A stretch of 64,000 nucleotides of DNA, from assembly GCF_030711405.1 (NCBI RefSeq), contig NZ_JAULSI010000001.1, positions 160,687-224,686 on the forward strand, given 5' to 3'. This DNA comes from Massilia brevitalea. GTDB lineage: Bacteria; Pseudomonadota; Gammaproteobacteria; Burkholderiales; Burkholderiaceae_D. Shown piece by piece: positions 35,739 to 45,300 of the stretch (within the stretch, counting starts at the first letter, position 1; each line of letters opens with the position of its first letter). Position numbers and translations under genes: made by a program. Under the pieces are notes generated by a model that was not told where the DNA came from, ran no database searches, and worked only from the letters and a program-made list of their open reading frames with translations.

Positions 35739-36725
35739 ATGGAATTCCAGTTTCTCGGCACCTCGGCCGGCACGCCCACGCGGGCCCGCAACGTCACCGG
35801 CCTGGCCCTGCGCGCCGGCGCCAGATCCTGGGTCCTGGTCGACTGCGGCGAGGGCACCCAGCACCGCATCCTGCGCACCGGCTACTCCTTGATGAGCCTG
35901 ACGGCGATCTTCATCACCCACATCCACGGCGACCACTGCTACGGCCTGCCCGGCCTGCTGGCCAGCGCCGGCCTGCTGAACCGCACCGCGCCGCTGCTGA
36001 TTGTCGGCCCGCCCTCGGCGCGGCGCTTCGTGAACGCGGTACGCGAGACCACCGAGCTGACCCTGCCGTATGCCATCGACTTCATCGACGTCGAGCAAGC
36101 GATGGCCATCGACGCCCTGCCCGACCTGGCGGTGCGCACCACCGAGCTGGCGCACCGGGTGCCGACCTTTGCCTACAGCTTCACTGAAAAGCAGGTCGAA
36201 CGCCGTCTCGACATCGACAAATTGCGCCGCGACGGCATCCCTTCCGGCCCCGGCTGGGGACAACTCCAGGCAGGCCAGGACATCGTGCTGCCGGATGGCA
36301 GGCCGGTGCGCAGCCTTGATTACATCCAGCAGCCGCGCAGGCCGCGCAAGCTCATCGTCGCCGGCGACAACGCCACGCCGTCGCTGTTGGCGGACGCGGC
36401 AGCCGGCGCCGACGTGCTGGTGCACGAGGCCACCTATACCGAGGCGGTGCTGGAGAAGGTCGGCCCGGCCCCGATGCACAGCTCGGCAAAGATGGTGGCC
36501 GACTTCGCCCGCGAAGCGCAGCTGCCGAACCTGGTGCTGACCCACTTCAGTCCGCGCTACCACGAGCTGGGCGAGATCGAACAGGAAGCGCGCGCGGCCT
36601 ACGGCGGCCGGCTGTTCTTGGCGCGCGACCTGGAGCGTTATGCGCTCGACCGGCATGGCGAACTGACGCTCGTGCCGGCCAGCCCGGCCAGCCCGACGTC
36701 CGGCCCGCAAGCAGCGCCGCGTTAA
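35739..36725 (+). CDS. rnz: ribonuclease Z
   Basis: This 328-residue metallo-beta-lactamase-fold endonuclease removes 3' trailers from tRNA precursors. It begins MEFQFLGTSAGTPTRARN as in bacterial RNase Z, and carries the zinc motif ITHIHGDHCYGLPGLL, then LVHEATY and LTHFSPRYHE with further metal ligands. The start at 35739 gives the family N-terminus. Its stop overlaps the convergent PAS-GGDEF-EAL gene by four bases. Confidence 0.93.
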   Translation: MEFQFLGTSAGTPTRARNVTGLALRAGARSWVLVDCGEGTQHRILRTGYSLMSLTAIFITHIHGDHCYGLPGLLASAGLLNRTAPLLIVGPPSARRFVNAVRETTELTLPYAIDFIDVEQAMAIDALPDLAVRTTELAHRVPTFAYSFTEKQVERRLDIDKLRRDGIPSGPGWGQLQAGQDIVLPDGRPVRSLDYIQQPRRPRKLIVAGDNATPSLLADAAAGADVLVHEATYTEAVLEKVGPAPMHSSAKMVADFAREAQLPNLVLTHFSPRYHELGEIEQEARAAYGGRLFLARDLERYALDRHGELTLVPASPASPTSGPQAAPR

Positions 36726-38896
36726 TTCCCCGCCAGCCGCAGCCGCGTCGACGGCGCGACAAAAGTACGCAGGTGCGCGCGGCGGCGCCCTTCCATCGCG
36801 CGGCGCAATTGCTCGGCGCTGACCGGCGGGCTGTAGAAAAAGCCCTGGAACTGGTCGCAGTCGTGCTCGCGCAGGAAATTCAGTTGCTCCTCGGTTTCCA
36901 CGCCCTCGGCGATCACCTTCAATTGCATGGTGTGCGCCAGCGCGATCACGGCGCAGACAATCGCCGCGTCGTCGGCATCGGTGGTCAGGTCGCGCACAAA
37001 CGAACGGTCGATCTTCAAGGCGTGGATCGGAAAGCGCTTCAGGTAGCTCAGGCTGGAGTGGCCGGTGCCGAAGTCGTCGATCGAGAGGCTGACGCCCATG
37101 TCGGCCAGCTCCTGCAGGGTGGCGGTGGCGCCGGCCGGGTCCGCCATGACCACGCTTTCGGTGATTTCCAGTTCCAGCTGGGCGGCGTCGCAGCCGGTTT
37201 CTGCCAGGATCTGGCCCACCAGCTGGACCAGGTTTTGCTGGTGGAACTGGCGCGCGGACAAGTTCACGGCGACGGTCATCGGCGGCAAGCCCGCCTCGCG
37301 CCAGGCCACCAGTTGCTCGCAGGCGGCGCGCAGCACCCAGGCGCCGATCTCGACGATGAGCCCGGTCTCCTCGGCAATCGGAATGAAGTCGCCTGGCCCC
37401 ACCGGCTCGCCACCCGGCGGACACCAGCGCAGCAGCGCCTCGACGCCGACCTGCTCGCCCGTGGCCAGGTCGATCTGCGGCTGGTAATGCAGCACGAATT
37501 CGTGGCGCTCGATAGCACGGCGCAGGCCGCTTTCCATGCGCAGGCGGTCCAGGGTGCGCGCATTCATCTCTTCGGTATAAAACTGGAAATTGCCCCGGCC
37601 TAGTTCCTTGGCGCGGTACATGGCGGCGTCGGCATTCTTCAACAGCGCATTGCTGTCGACGCCGTCGCGCGGATAGAGGCTGATGCCGATGCTGCCCACC
37701 GGCGAGAATTCGTGGCCGAGCACGTTCATCGGCAACAGCAAGGCTTCCAGCAACTTGGCCGACAGCACGGCGGCGGCGCTGCTGTCGGCGATGTCCGGCA
37801 TCAGCACCACGAATTCGTCGCCGCCGAGGCGCGCCACCGTGTCGCCCTCGCGCACGATGCCGGCCAGGCGCCGCCCCGCCTCGACGATCACATGATCTCC
37901 CGCTTCATGGCCGAGGCTGTCGTTGATGGTTTTAAAACGGTCGAGGTCGATGAACAGGATGGCCACCTGGTGCCGCGAGCGGTGCGCCAGCGCCAGCGCC
38001 TGGTCGAGGCGGTCCATCAGCAGGCTGCGGTTGGCCAGGCCGGTGAGCACGTCGTGGCTGGCCATGTGGCGCAACTCGTGCTCGTACTGCTTGCGCCGGG
38101 AAATGTCCTCGACCACGATCATGAGGTTCACGTCGGCGCCGCTCGACACCATGCGCGACACCGCCACGTTCACCCACACCGGCTCGCCATCCTTGCGCAC
38201 GTAGCGCTTTTCGATGGCATAGCTCGGGATTTCTCCCGCCAGCAACAGCCGCAGCGAGGCTTCGCTGGCCGGCATCTCTCCCTCCAGCGACATGTCGCGG
38301 AAACTCATGGTTTTCAATTCTTCCTCGCTGTAGCCGACGATCTCCTGGAACTTGCGGTTGGCGCGCAGCCAGCGCCCGTCGCGCGCGGCCTGGGCCAGGC
38401 CGACGGCGGCGTGGTCGAAGGCGATGCGGAAGCGCTCTTCGCTGTCGCGCAGCGCGGCCTTGGCGCGCATCGGCACGGTCAGGTCTTCGGCGATCAGGAG
38501 CAGCAGGTTCTCGCCGTCGAGCCAGGCGCGCGACAGGGCGCAGCGCAGGTAGCGCGGTTCCAGCGACGCCAGCTCGGCGGGCAGCGTCAGCATCAGCTCC
38601 TCGCTGTAATCGGGCGCGCGCAGGCCGACGTCGATGCGCTCGCACAGCTCGGGCAGGTGCAGGAAGTCGCCGACGTCGATGTCCCCGGCCGGCGCCGGTA
38701 CGCCCAGCATCGCGCACATCGCCGGATTGATGGTGCGCACCTGGCGCGCGGTATCGATCACCATCACGCCGGATGGCAGGCTGGTGAGCACTTGTTCCGC
38801 GTAATTCTTCAGGCCCGAGAGTTCCAGGCGGCCGGCCTGTTCGTATTTTTTTCTGGTCATCGGTGGAGGCGTCGGTGGGACGCTGCCTGCATTCAT
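36722..38896 (-). CDS. PAS-PAS-GGDEF-EAL dual c-di-GMP enzyme
   Basis: This 724-residue cytoplasmic protein has two PAS domains (about 28-135 and 145-270), a GGDEF domain (about 280-440) with intact RLGGDEF and an RxxD I-site (REGD), and an EAL domain (about 455-705). The EAL part has VEALLRW, LEITESVVM, IDDFGTGHSSLSYL, KIDRSFV and VIAEGVETEEQ, so all key metal and catalytic residues appear present. It could both make and break c-di-GMP; which activity dominates is unknown. No membrane span is seen. A second ATG, MTRKKYEQ, lies 12 codons in and is an alternative start. The gene lies 113 bases downstream of the protease/hydrolase gene on the same strand, separated by a hairpin. Confidence 0.93.
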   Translation of the reverse strand: MNAGSVPPTPPPMTRKKYEQAGRLELSGLKNYAEQVLTSLPSGVMVIDTARQVRTINPAMCAMLGVPAPAGDIDVGDFLHLPELCERIDVGLRAPDYSEELMLTLPAELASLEPRYLRCALSRAWLDGENLLLLIAEDLTVPMRAKAALRDSEERFRIAFDHAAVGLAQAARDGRWLRANRKFQEIVGYSEEELKTMSFRDMSLEGEMPASEASLRLLLAGEIPSYAIEKRYVRKDGEPVWVNVAVSRMVSSGADVNLMIVVEDISRRKQYEHELRHMASHDVLTGLANRSLLMDRLDQALALAHRSRHQVAILFIDLDRFKTINDSLGHEAGDHVIVEAGRRLAGIVREGDTVARLGGDEFVVLMPDIADSSAAAVLSAKLLEALLLPMNVLGHEFSPVGSIGISLYPRDGVDSNALLKNADAAMYRAKELGRGNFQFYTEEMNARTLDRLRMESGLRRAIERHEFVLHYQPQIDLATGEQVGVEALLRWCPPGGEPVGPGDFIPIAEETGLIVEIGAWVLRAACEQLVAWREAGLPPMTVAVNLSARQFHQQNLVQLVGQILAETGCDAAQLELEITESVVMADPAGATATLQELADMGVSLSIDDFGTGHSSLSYLKRFPIHALKIDRSFVRDLTTDADDAAIVCAVIALAHTMQLKVIAEGVETEEQLNFLREHDCDQFQGFFYSPPVSAEQLRRAMEGRRRAHLRTFVAPSTRLRLAGN

Positions 38897-38979
38897 TGAG
38901 CGAACGCAAGGATGACGCAGATAATTGAATCAGTTCTTGAGGCAGATCAAAATATTTCCGATAAGCATGCCGCGTTCAG

Positions 38980-39004
38980 GGTGGACGGCATGGCCGTCCA
39001 CCCC
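38980..39004 (-). terminator. perfect 11-bp hairpin after the three-domain hydrolase gene
   Basis: GGGTGGACGGC, loop ATG, GCCGTCCACCC lies immediately downstream of the stop at 39010 on the reverse strand. The shape (11-bp stem, 3-base loop, no clear T run) is like the hairpin at 23178-23202. Probably a transcription end. Confidence 0.45.
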
Positions 39005-39009
39005 AAGCT

Positions 39010-41907
39010 CTACACCGAAATCCGCCACGGCGCCGTCGAATCATAGTCGCTCTTGTCGGCATTGAGCGAAATGTGGACGTGCTTCGTGTGCGGATTCGAG
39101 CCGCCGTAGCTGCGCCAGACCCAGGGCGCGACGCTGCCTTGCGCATACGAACTCATGATGCGCCGGTTCCAGATCACGTATTTCACCCGCGGATCGCGTC
39201 CCGACTGCAGCGACTGCGCCAGCGTTTCCGCGCTGCAGCCGCCGGCCGCATCGTGGGTGATGTCGACCGCCGACACCACGCCGGTGTTGCCATCCTCGAT
39301 CCAGGGATTGTGGTCCGAGTCGCGCGAGCGGTGCGCGGCGTCGCCGATGGTGCCGTCGCTCGCCTTGCTGCGGTTCGGCGCCTGGCGGTTGACCTCCTCG
39401 CGCAGGGCCGTGATCGCCCGCGCCAGGCGCCACGGACGGGCCGAGTCGACGTAGGAATACGACAGCGGCGCCAATTCAACAGTGGCGCCGGGCGCCATCT
39501 CGCCGACATCGTCGCCGATGTTCGGCGTGGGCGTCTCTTCCCGCATCTCCGGCGCGACGCCCTCCTGCGGCATGCGCAGGGCCTTGCGCAGCGTCCCGCC
39601 GAACAGCCCGCTCACCGAGGCGAAGCCGGCGTCGGTCGGATGCAGCTCGTCGGCCCAGCGGCCACCGACGGTGCCGCGCACGTCGACGTGCCAGGCATTC
39701 CGGAACAGCCCGGTCGGATAGCTGGCCCCGCACAGGCGCTGCAAGACCAGGTTCAGGCGGTCGATCAGCTCGTGCACGATGGCGCGCTGCAGGCCCGGGT
39801 CGTCGATGCCGAGACCCTCGCGCATCGGCCGCCCCAGCCATTTGTCGACCGCAGCCCAGCTCGGGTTGCGCGTCTCGCCCGGCGCGCCGCCCGGCAGCGC
39901 GTAATCGTAGCCGTGGCAGAGCACCGGCAGCGTGGGAAACTCGCGCGCCACGTTGTCGAGCACGCGGCGGTAGCAATCCTCGATGAAGCGCAGCTTCTGC
40001 TCCAGCGCCGGCGTGTCGAGATACCAGCCGGCCGGCTGCCCGGCCTGGAAGCGCTTGAGGATTTGCGTGACCACCGGCTTGCCGCGCCCATCCGCGCCGA
40101 TGATGTCGTTGCCGCCGCCGGAAAACAGGAAGGCCTTGACGTTGCCGGCGTTGCGGCGCAGCGCCTGCATGTACTCGGCGGAATCGAAGACCATGTTCTG
40201 CAGCGTGTCGCCGGCGGCATCCACGCTCCACACGTTGTAGTCGCTGCCAAGCCCGTCGATCACGTCGGACAACAGCACCGGGAACTGGAACCAGGAATCG
40301 CCTTCGGACACCAGCACCGGCTTGCGGTCGCCGGTGGCGATGCGCGCCTGGAAGGCAGCCTGGCGCCGCATGCGGCTCAGGCCATTCGCCCAGGACATGG
40401 CCATCGCGCCTTCTACGTTGTCGCGCGGCGGGGCGATGTCGACCAGTTCCGGGTTCAGGATGATGCCCGGCGAAAAGGGTTTCGCCAGCTCGGGGGCGCC
40501 CTTGAAGTAGGGCCGCAGCTCGGCTTCGGCGATGCTCGGGTCGCGCATCATGTCGGTCAATTCCCGCATCGACACACGCCCGCGCCCGCGCGCCGCCGGC
40601 CTGGCGCCGGGCCGGGCCATGGCGCGTTCCTCGGGCCTGCCGATATCGACTTGCGGCAAGCCCTCGACGTCGACCGTGATGCGCAAGTTGATCGGAATCT
40701 GCAGCGCGCCGGTGTCGCCCGCCGCCGGCTGGGCAAAGGACGGCGCCGGGCGCGCGGCCCCCTGCCCTTGCGGCGCTTCGAACACCCGGCCTGCCGATTG
40801 CCGGCCATCGGCGACAATCCAGGACGGCTGCCAGAGGTCGGTCACGCCGATGCGGCCGTCGAACTGCACGCCGGCATCGAGCACGCGGGCGTCGCGCCCC
40901 AGCTCGTAGCTCGGCACCGCATAGTTCGCCTTCAAATATTCGCCGGCGAAATGCAGGCCGATTACGTGGCCGGTGGACACGTCGATCACGGACGAACCCG
41001 AGCTGCCGCCCAGGGTCGAGCTGTCGTGCACCATCGCCTGCACCTCGTTCTCGAAGCTGCGCACGCGGGTACGGCGCCGCACCTTGCCCGGCTGCAGGCG
41101 CTTGACGTTGTAGACGCCGCCGAAGATACGGTCCTGCAAGGCCAGGTCGTTGCGGTCGTCGCGCGCCGGATAGCCGACCGCCACCATGTCGCGGTTGAGC
41201 AGGTCTTCGGGGGCGCGCACCGACAGCGTCAAGGGCTGGGCCGAGGCCGGCAAGCCGCTCACCTGCAGCAGGGCCATGTCCCAGTAGGGATGGATCATCA
41301 GCACACGGTCGACCGTGATGTAGGTGGCCTGGGCCGGGTCGCTGTCGACCTGGCATTCGAAGTCGACCAGGGCGTCGCCCGGCCGGTAGATCAATCCCTC
41401 CAGGCCCAGGCCTTCGGCAAACAGGCGCGCCACGTGACGGTTGGTCATCAACAGTTGCGGGCCGACCAGGAAGCCGGTGCCGCCATACGGCACCGTATAC
41501 ATGTTCGGCAATTCGATGCGGCCGACCGCGCCCAGCAGCGGATCGATGCGGTTGCGCATCTCCTTGGTGTCGAGCTCGCTCCAGACGCCGCCCAGCTGGT
41601 CGTAGGTGCCGCCGCGCACGAACACGGCCGGCCGGTCGTGGGCCAGCACGATGGCCTCGACGCCGAACAATTCGGCGGGGCTGACCTGGTCGTCGCGCTG
41701 CTCCTTCAGCTTGCGCATGCCCTCGAGGGCGTCGTTGTAGCCGAACTGCGGCCCGGCGCCGGGGCGGTGGTCGCCACTGGCCTCGAACGGCCGCAGATCG
41801 CCGCTCCAGTCGGGTGGCGGGATGGGCAACGAGTCGAGATCGTCGCCCGGGGACAGCTGGCGCAGCATGGCGCGTACCCGGCTGACCCGTTCCATGTGAT
41901 TCAGCAT
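39010..41907 (-). CDS. three-domain hydrolase: trypsin-like protease, SGNH hydrolase and M15-like peptidase
   Basis: This 965-residue protein combines three hydrolase-like modules. Residues about 120-340 form a trypsin-like protease: His in LMTNRHVARLF (about 158), Asp in YWDMALLQV (about 210) and Ser in TLGGSSGSSV (about 303). Residues about 520-780 form an SGNH/GDSL-type hydrolase: VSEGDSWFQFP (Ser about 538), FSGGGNDI and the Asp/His pair in WADELHPTD (about 753 and 756). Residues about 820-965 resemble M15/VanY-type peptidases: SDHNPW, VDITHD and KHVHISLN would supply metal ligands. No signal peptide is seen. The start at 41907 was chosen for the strong AGGAGGAAATC ribosome site; an ATG 63 bases upstream lacks it. 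It is divergent from the RHS toxin-like gene. Substrates are unknown. Individual domain calls are by motif only. Confidence 0.8.
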   Translation of the reverse strand: MLNHMERVSRVRAMLRQLSPGDDLDSLPIPPPDWSGDLRPFEASGDHRPGAGPQFGYNDALEGMRKLKEQRDDQVSPAELFGVEAIVLAHDRPAVFVRGGTYDQLGGVWSELDTKEMRNRIDPLLGAVGRIELPNMYTVPYGGTGFLVGPQLLMTNRHVARLFAEGLGLEGLIYRPGDALVDFECQVDSDPAQATYITVDRVLMIHPYWDMALLQVSGLPASAQPLTLSVRAPEDLLNRDMVAVGYPARDDRNDLALQDRIFGGVYNVKRLQPGKVRRRTRVRSFENEVQAMVHDSSTLGGSSGSSVIDVSTGHVIGLHFAGEYLKANYAVPSYELGRDARVLDAGVQFDGRIGVTDLWQPSWIVADGRQSAGRVFEAPQGQGAARPAPSFAQPAAGDTGALQIPINLRITVDVEGLPQVDIGRPEERAMARPGARPAARGRGRVSMRELTDMMRDPSIAEAELRPYFKGAPELAKPFSPGIILNPELVDIAPPRDNVEGAMAMSWANGLSRMRRQAAFQARIATGDRKPVLVSEGDSWFQFPVLLSDVIDGLGSDYNVWSVDAAGDTLQNMVFDSAEYMQALRRNAGNVKAFLFSGGGNDIIGADGRGKPVVTQILKRFQAGQPAGWYLDTPALEQKLRFIEDCYRRVLDNVAREFPTLPVLCHGYDYALPGGAPGETRNPSWAAVDKWLGRPMREGLGIDDPGLQRAIVHELIDRLNLVLQRLCGASYPTGLFRNAWHVDVRGTVGGRWADELHPTDAGFASVSGLFGGTLRKALRMPQEGVAPEMREETPTPNIGDDVGEMAPGATVELAPLSYSYVDSARPWRLARAITALREEVNRQAPNRSKASDGTIGDAAHRSRDSDHNPWIEDGNTGVVSAVDITHDAAGGCSAETLAQSLQSGRDPRVKYVIWNRRIMSSYAQGSVAPWVWRSYGGSNPHTKHVHISLNADKSDYDSTAPWRISV

Positions 41908-42301
41908 GATTTCCTCCTGCATGGTTGCTGGTGCAAACAAAAGAGGAGCCCGGGCCGGCAAGGACTTCATCGGTGCCGGGCCGTCGCGCGGTGCTGCGCC
42001 GAAGCGTGCACTCGTCGTTATGCGTTGCGCATATGGAGGGTCGGATTAGTCTAGCAAATGGGTGAGATGGAGCAAGGTCGTGCGTTGTAATTTGGGCTAT
42101 GTATTCGCCTACGACAAGGACGCTTGCGGTGCAGAAATTCAATTTCCTCACCGAGTTGGCGATCGCATGTCTTGCTACACCTAATTACAAAATTGTTACT
42201 TGTTTTGTGACAAAGCGTGAATTTCCGGGCAACTTTCTCAGGGTATATTGGCTCGGCTGCAAGCCAGTGCATTTTTCCTGTCGAAAGCCGAGTCTGCTCA
42301 C
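41908..42301. other. 394-base divergent regulatory region between the hydrolase and RHS genes
   Basis: GC content drops from about 42050 to 42300 compared with both genes, as expected for promoters or imported DNA. A candidate promoter for the reverse gene is listed separately. A TATATT (42244-42249) could be a -10 for the RHS gene, but no matching -35 was seen. No gene is supported here. Confidence 0.45.
42048..42075 (-). promoter_or_regulatory. candidate promoter for the three-domain hydrolase gene
   Basis: On the reverse strand TTGCTC (42070-42075), a 16-base spacer and TAGACT (42048-42053) preceded by TGC give a -35, an extended -10 and a leader of about 135 bases. It is the best hexamer pair in this gap. 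Confidence 0.4.
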
Positions 42302-45300
42302 ATGAAACAATTACTCTCCAGAACGCGCCGTTTTTTCCTTGGAACTTTACTGCTGAGCACAGCTGTCCATGCCCAGATTCCCGGTTTCGAATTGCCGCCC
42401 GCCTGCCCGCCGAACTCCAGCTGCGTACCCGGCATCCCTCCGACCCTGCCGCCGGCGCCACCCGGCACCTGCGGCCCGGGCAACGGCGGATCGACCTGCG
42501 GCGCCGAAGGCCCCGCCTCGGCCGACAGTTCCGACGGCCTGAACATCGGCGCCGGCAATCCGATCAATATCATCAACGGCAACAAATACCAGCGCGAAAT
42601 CGACATGGCGGCGCTGCCCGGCACCCTCGGGCTGGAAATCGTCCGCCATTACAACAGCACTTTCAGCCGGCCCAACCACTCCACCAACCTGGTCGGACGC
42701 GGCTGGAAACTGTCGTACGAAACGGAACTGCACGTCACCGGCAATGCGTTCCAGGTCATCCAGGCCGACGGCGCCCGCATCATCTTCGAGCGCGACCCGG
42801 ACAACCCGGCGCTGTGCGCCAGCCGCAACCCGGCGGACGGCCACCTGACCGAAGTGCAGACCAGCCGCGGCAAGGAGTACGTCTGGCGCTGGCCCAATGG
42901 CCGCGAACTCAGCTTCGACGCCAAGGGCAAGCTGGTGCAGATCCTCGCACCCGGCGGGCAATTCGTGACCCTGCAATACGACGCCCAGGGCTTGCTGCGC
43001 ACCGTGACCGATCCGCAGGGACGCAGCCTGCGCCTGCATCACGCCGGCAAGCGCGATGCGGGCGGCAACTTCCGCGGCCTGCAAGCCATCGACAGCCCGG
43101 TCGGCCGCTTCGCCTACAGCTACGGCAGCCCGTTGCCGAAAGGAGCGGGCGACGACCCTGCCCTGCTGCGCGCCAACCTGCGCATGGTGAAGTTCCCAGC
43201 CGGCGCCAGAACCTACCACTACGAAGACGCGCGCTTTCCCACGCTGCTTACCGGCATCAGCGAACTGAGCGGCGGCGGCGCCGCGCCGCCGCGCTGGCAG
43301 CGCATCGCCACCTATGGCTACGACGGCAACGGCAAAGGCAATCTCTCCGTCAGGGGCTTGCCGGCCCGGCTGGCCCGCGCCGCCGACGGCGCCCTCATGC
43401 AGCCGGCAAGACTGGCCGCCGGCACCGGTGTAGGCCAGGTCACCCTGGACCACAGCCGTCCGGGCGCCACGGTCGTCACCAACGAGCACGGCCAGCAGAC
43501 CGTGTTCCGCCACACCGTCAGCGGCGCCGGGTATCGCCTGCTCGAAGTGCGCGGCCCCGGCTGCGCCGACTGCGGCGAAACGAACGTGCGCTACGACTAC
43601 GACCGCGACGGCCGCCTGACCGGCACCACCACGCTCGATGCGAGCGGACAAGCTGTCGCCTCGACCGAAGCCGTGCTCGACCAGCTCGGACGCACGGTGC
43701 GCCTGACCCGCGTCATCTACCGCAACGGCAAGCGGGTGTCCTCGCACTGGCAGCGCCGCTTCGAGTACGCGGGCGCCAGCACCCAGCCAGCGCTGATCGG
43801 CCGCCCCAGCGTGATACCGGGCAAGGAACACCTGACCCTGGTGCGCTATGCCGGCAGCGGCCCCGCTGCCGGCCTGCCGGTCGAGGTCACGGAGCGCGGC
43901 TTCGCGCCGTCGCCCGATGCGGCCGGTTTCGTGGCGATCGCCCGCACCATGTCCTACCGCTACAACGCGTATGGCCAGCAAACCCTCGCCGACGGCCCGC
44001 TGCCGAATGCCACGCGCGGCGCCGGGCCCGCCAACAGCGACATCACGCTCACGGAATACGACCCGAAAAACAAGCTGCCGGTGCGTACCACGCTGCCCGG
44101 CAACATGAGGACGGAGGTGCTGGAACGCGACGCCGCCCTGCGCCCGACCGTCGTGCGCACGAACGACGGCACGCTGCTGCGCACCACCACCGTGCGCTAC
44201 GACTGGCGCGGCCAGCCGCAGGACATCCGCGTCGTCCACGGGAGCGGCGAAACGGCGCTGACCCAGGTCACCGGCTACCGCTTCGACCTCGGCGGCCGCG
44301 TGACCGCGATGATCCGGCCTGACGGCAGTACGGTTGCGCCGTCTGCCGCGGAATCGGCCAAAGCAGCGGTCAATGGATCAACCTCAGCATCGAACGACGC
44401 ATCTGCCGAAGGCGCGGCGCTGCCGGCAGCCCTGCGCGCAGGGAGCGTCGAAACCGACAGCCTGAAACGCCCCGTCGCCTGGACCGATGCCGGGGGCGTG
44501 CGCGCCCTGGACGCTGCCTGGGGACCGATCGGCACCGCCGCCGAATCGATGATCCAGGCGTTCAGCGCCAACGGCGCGCAAGCGGTGCGCCTGGTGGACG
44601 ACTTCGGCCGCGTCAGCGCCATCCGCAACCCGGGCCAGGGCTGGCAGATCGCCACTTACGACGCCGCCGGACGCATCGTCGAACTGCGCGACCCGCGCGG
44701 CGCCGTACAAAAGGCGCGCTGGGACAACGCCGGGCGCCTGGAATCGCTGCAACGCTTCCTGCCCGGCGCCACCGCGTCCGAGCAGACCCTGGCCTACCGC
44801 TACCAGGGCATGCGCCCGGTTGAGCAGCGGATCGAGGATGCCGATGGCCGGCGCGTCACGCAGACGGCCTACGACGGCCGCGGCCTGATGCTCAGCCGCA
44901 CCCTGCGCATCGAACCGGCCGGAAAGCTGGCGCTTGCCATGCCGGCGCCTGTCGTCATGACGCAAGGCTGGCGCCATGACGGCCAGGGCCGCTTGATCGC
45001 GCAGGTGGTCACGGATCACCAGGGCAAACAGCTCGAACTGCTGCAACAGCTCGACAAGAAAGGCATGCCCGTTGGCCTGTCCACGGGCGGCGCCCTGCCC
45101 GCCAGCCTGGGCGGCGGCAACACCGTGGTCGGCAGCATGCGCTGGCAGCAGCAGTTTGCCACCGACATCGTGCACGGCGACGGCAGCGCCGATCATTTCG
45201 ATGCGCCGCCGCAGGAGGCCGGTGCGCCGCAAGCGGCCAGCCCATTGCGCCAGATTGCGGCGATGGGTGAGGTGCTGGGCGATGCAGCGGGAGAAACCTC

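Noticed and set aside
39073..42054. A 993-codon open frame on the plus strand opposite the three-domain hydrolase gene
   Set aside because: It is an antisense frame caused by high GC at third positions. Its composition is Ala/Arg/Gly/His/Val rich with no motifs, while the minus-strand frame has clear catalytic motifs and a ribosome site.
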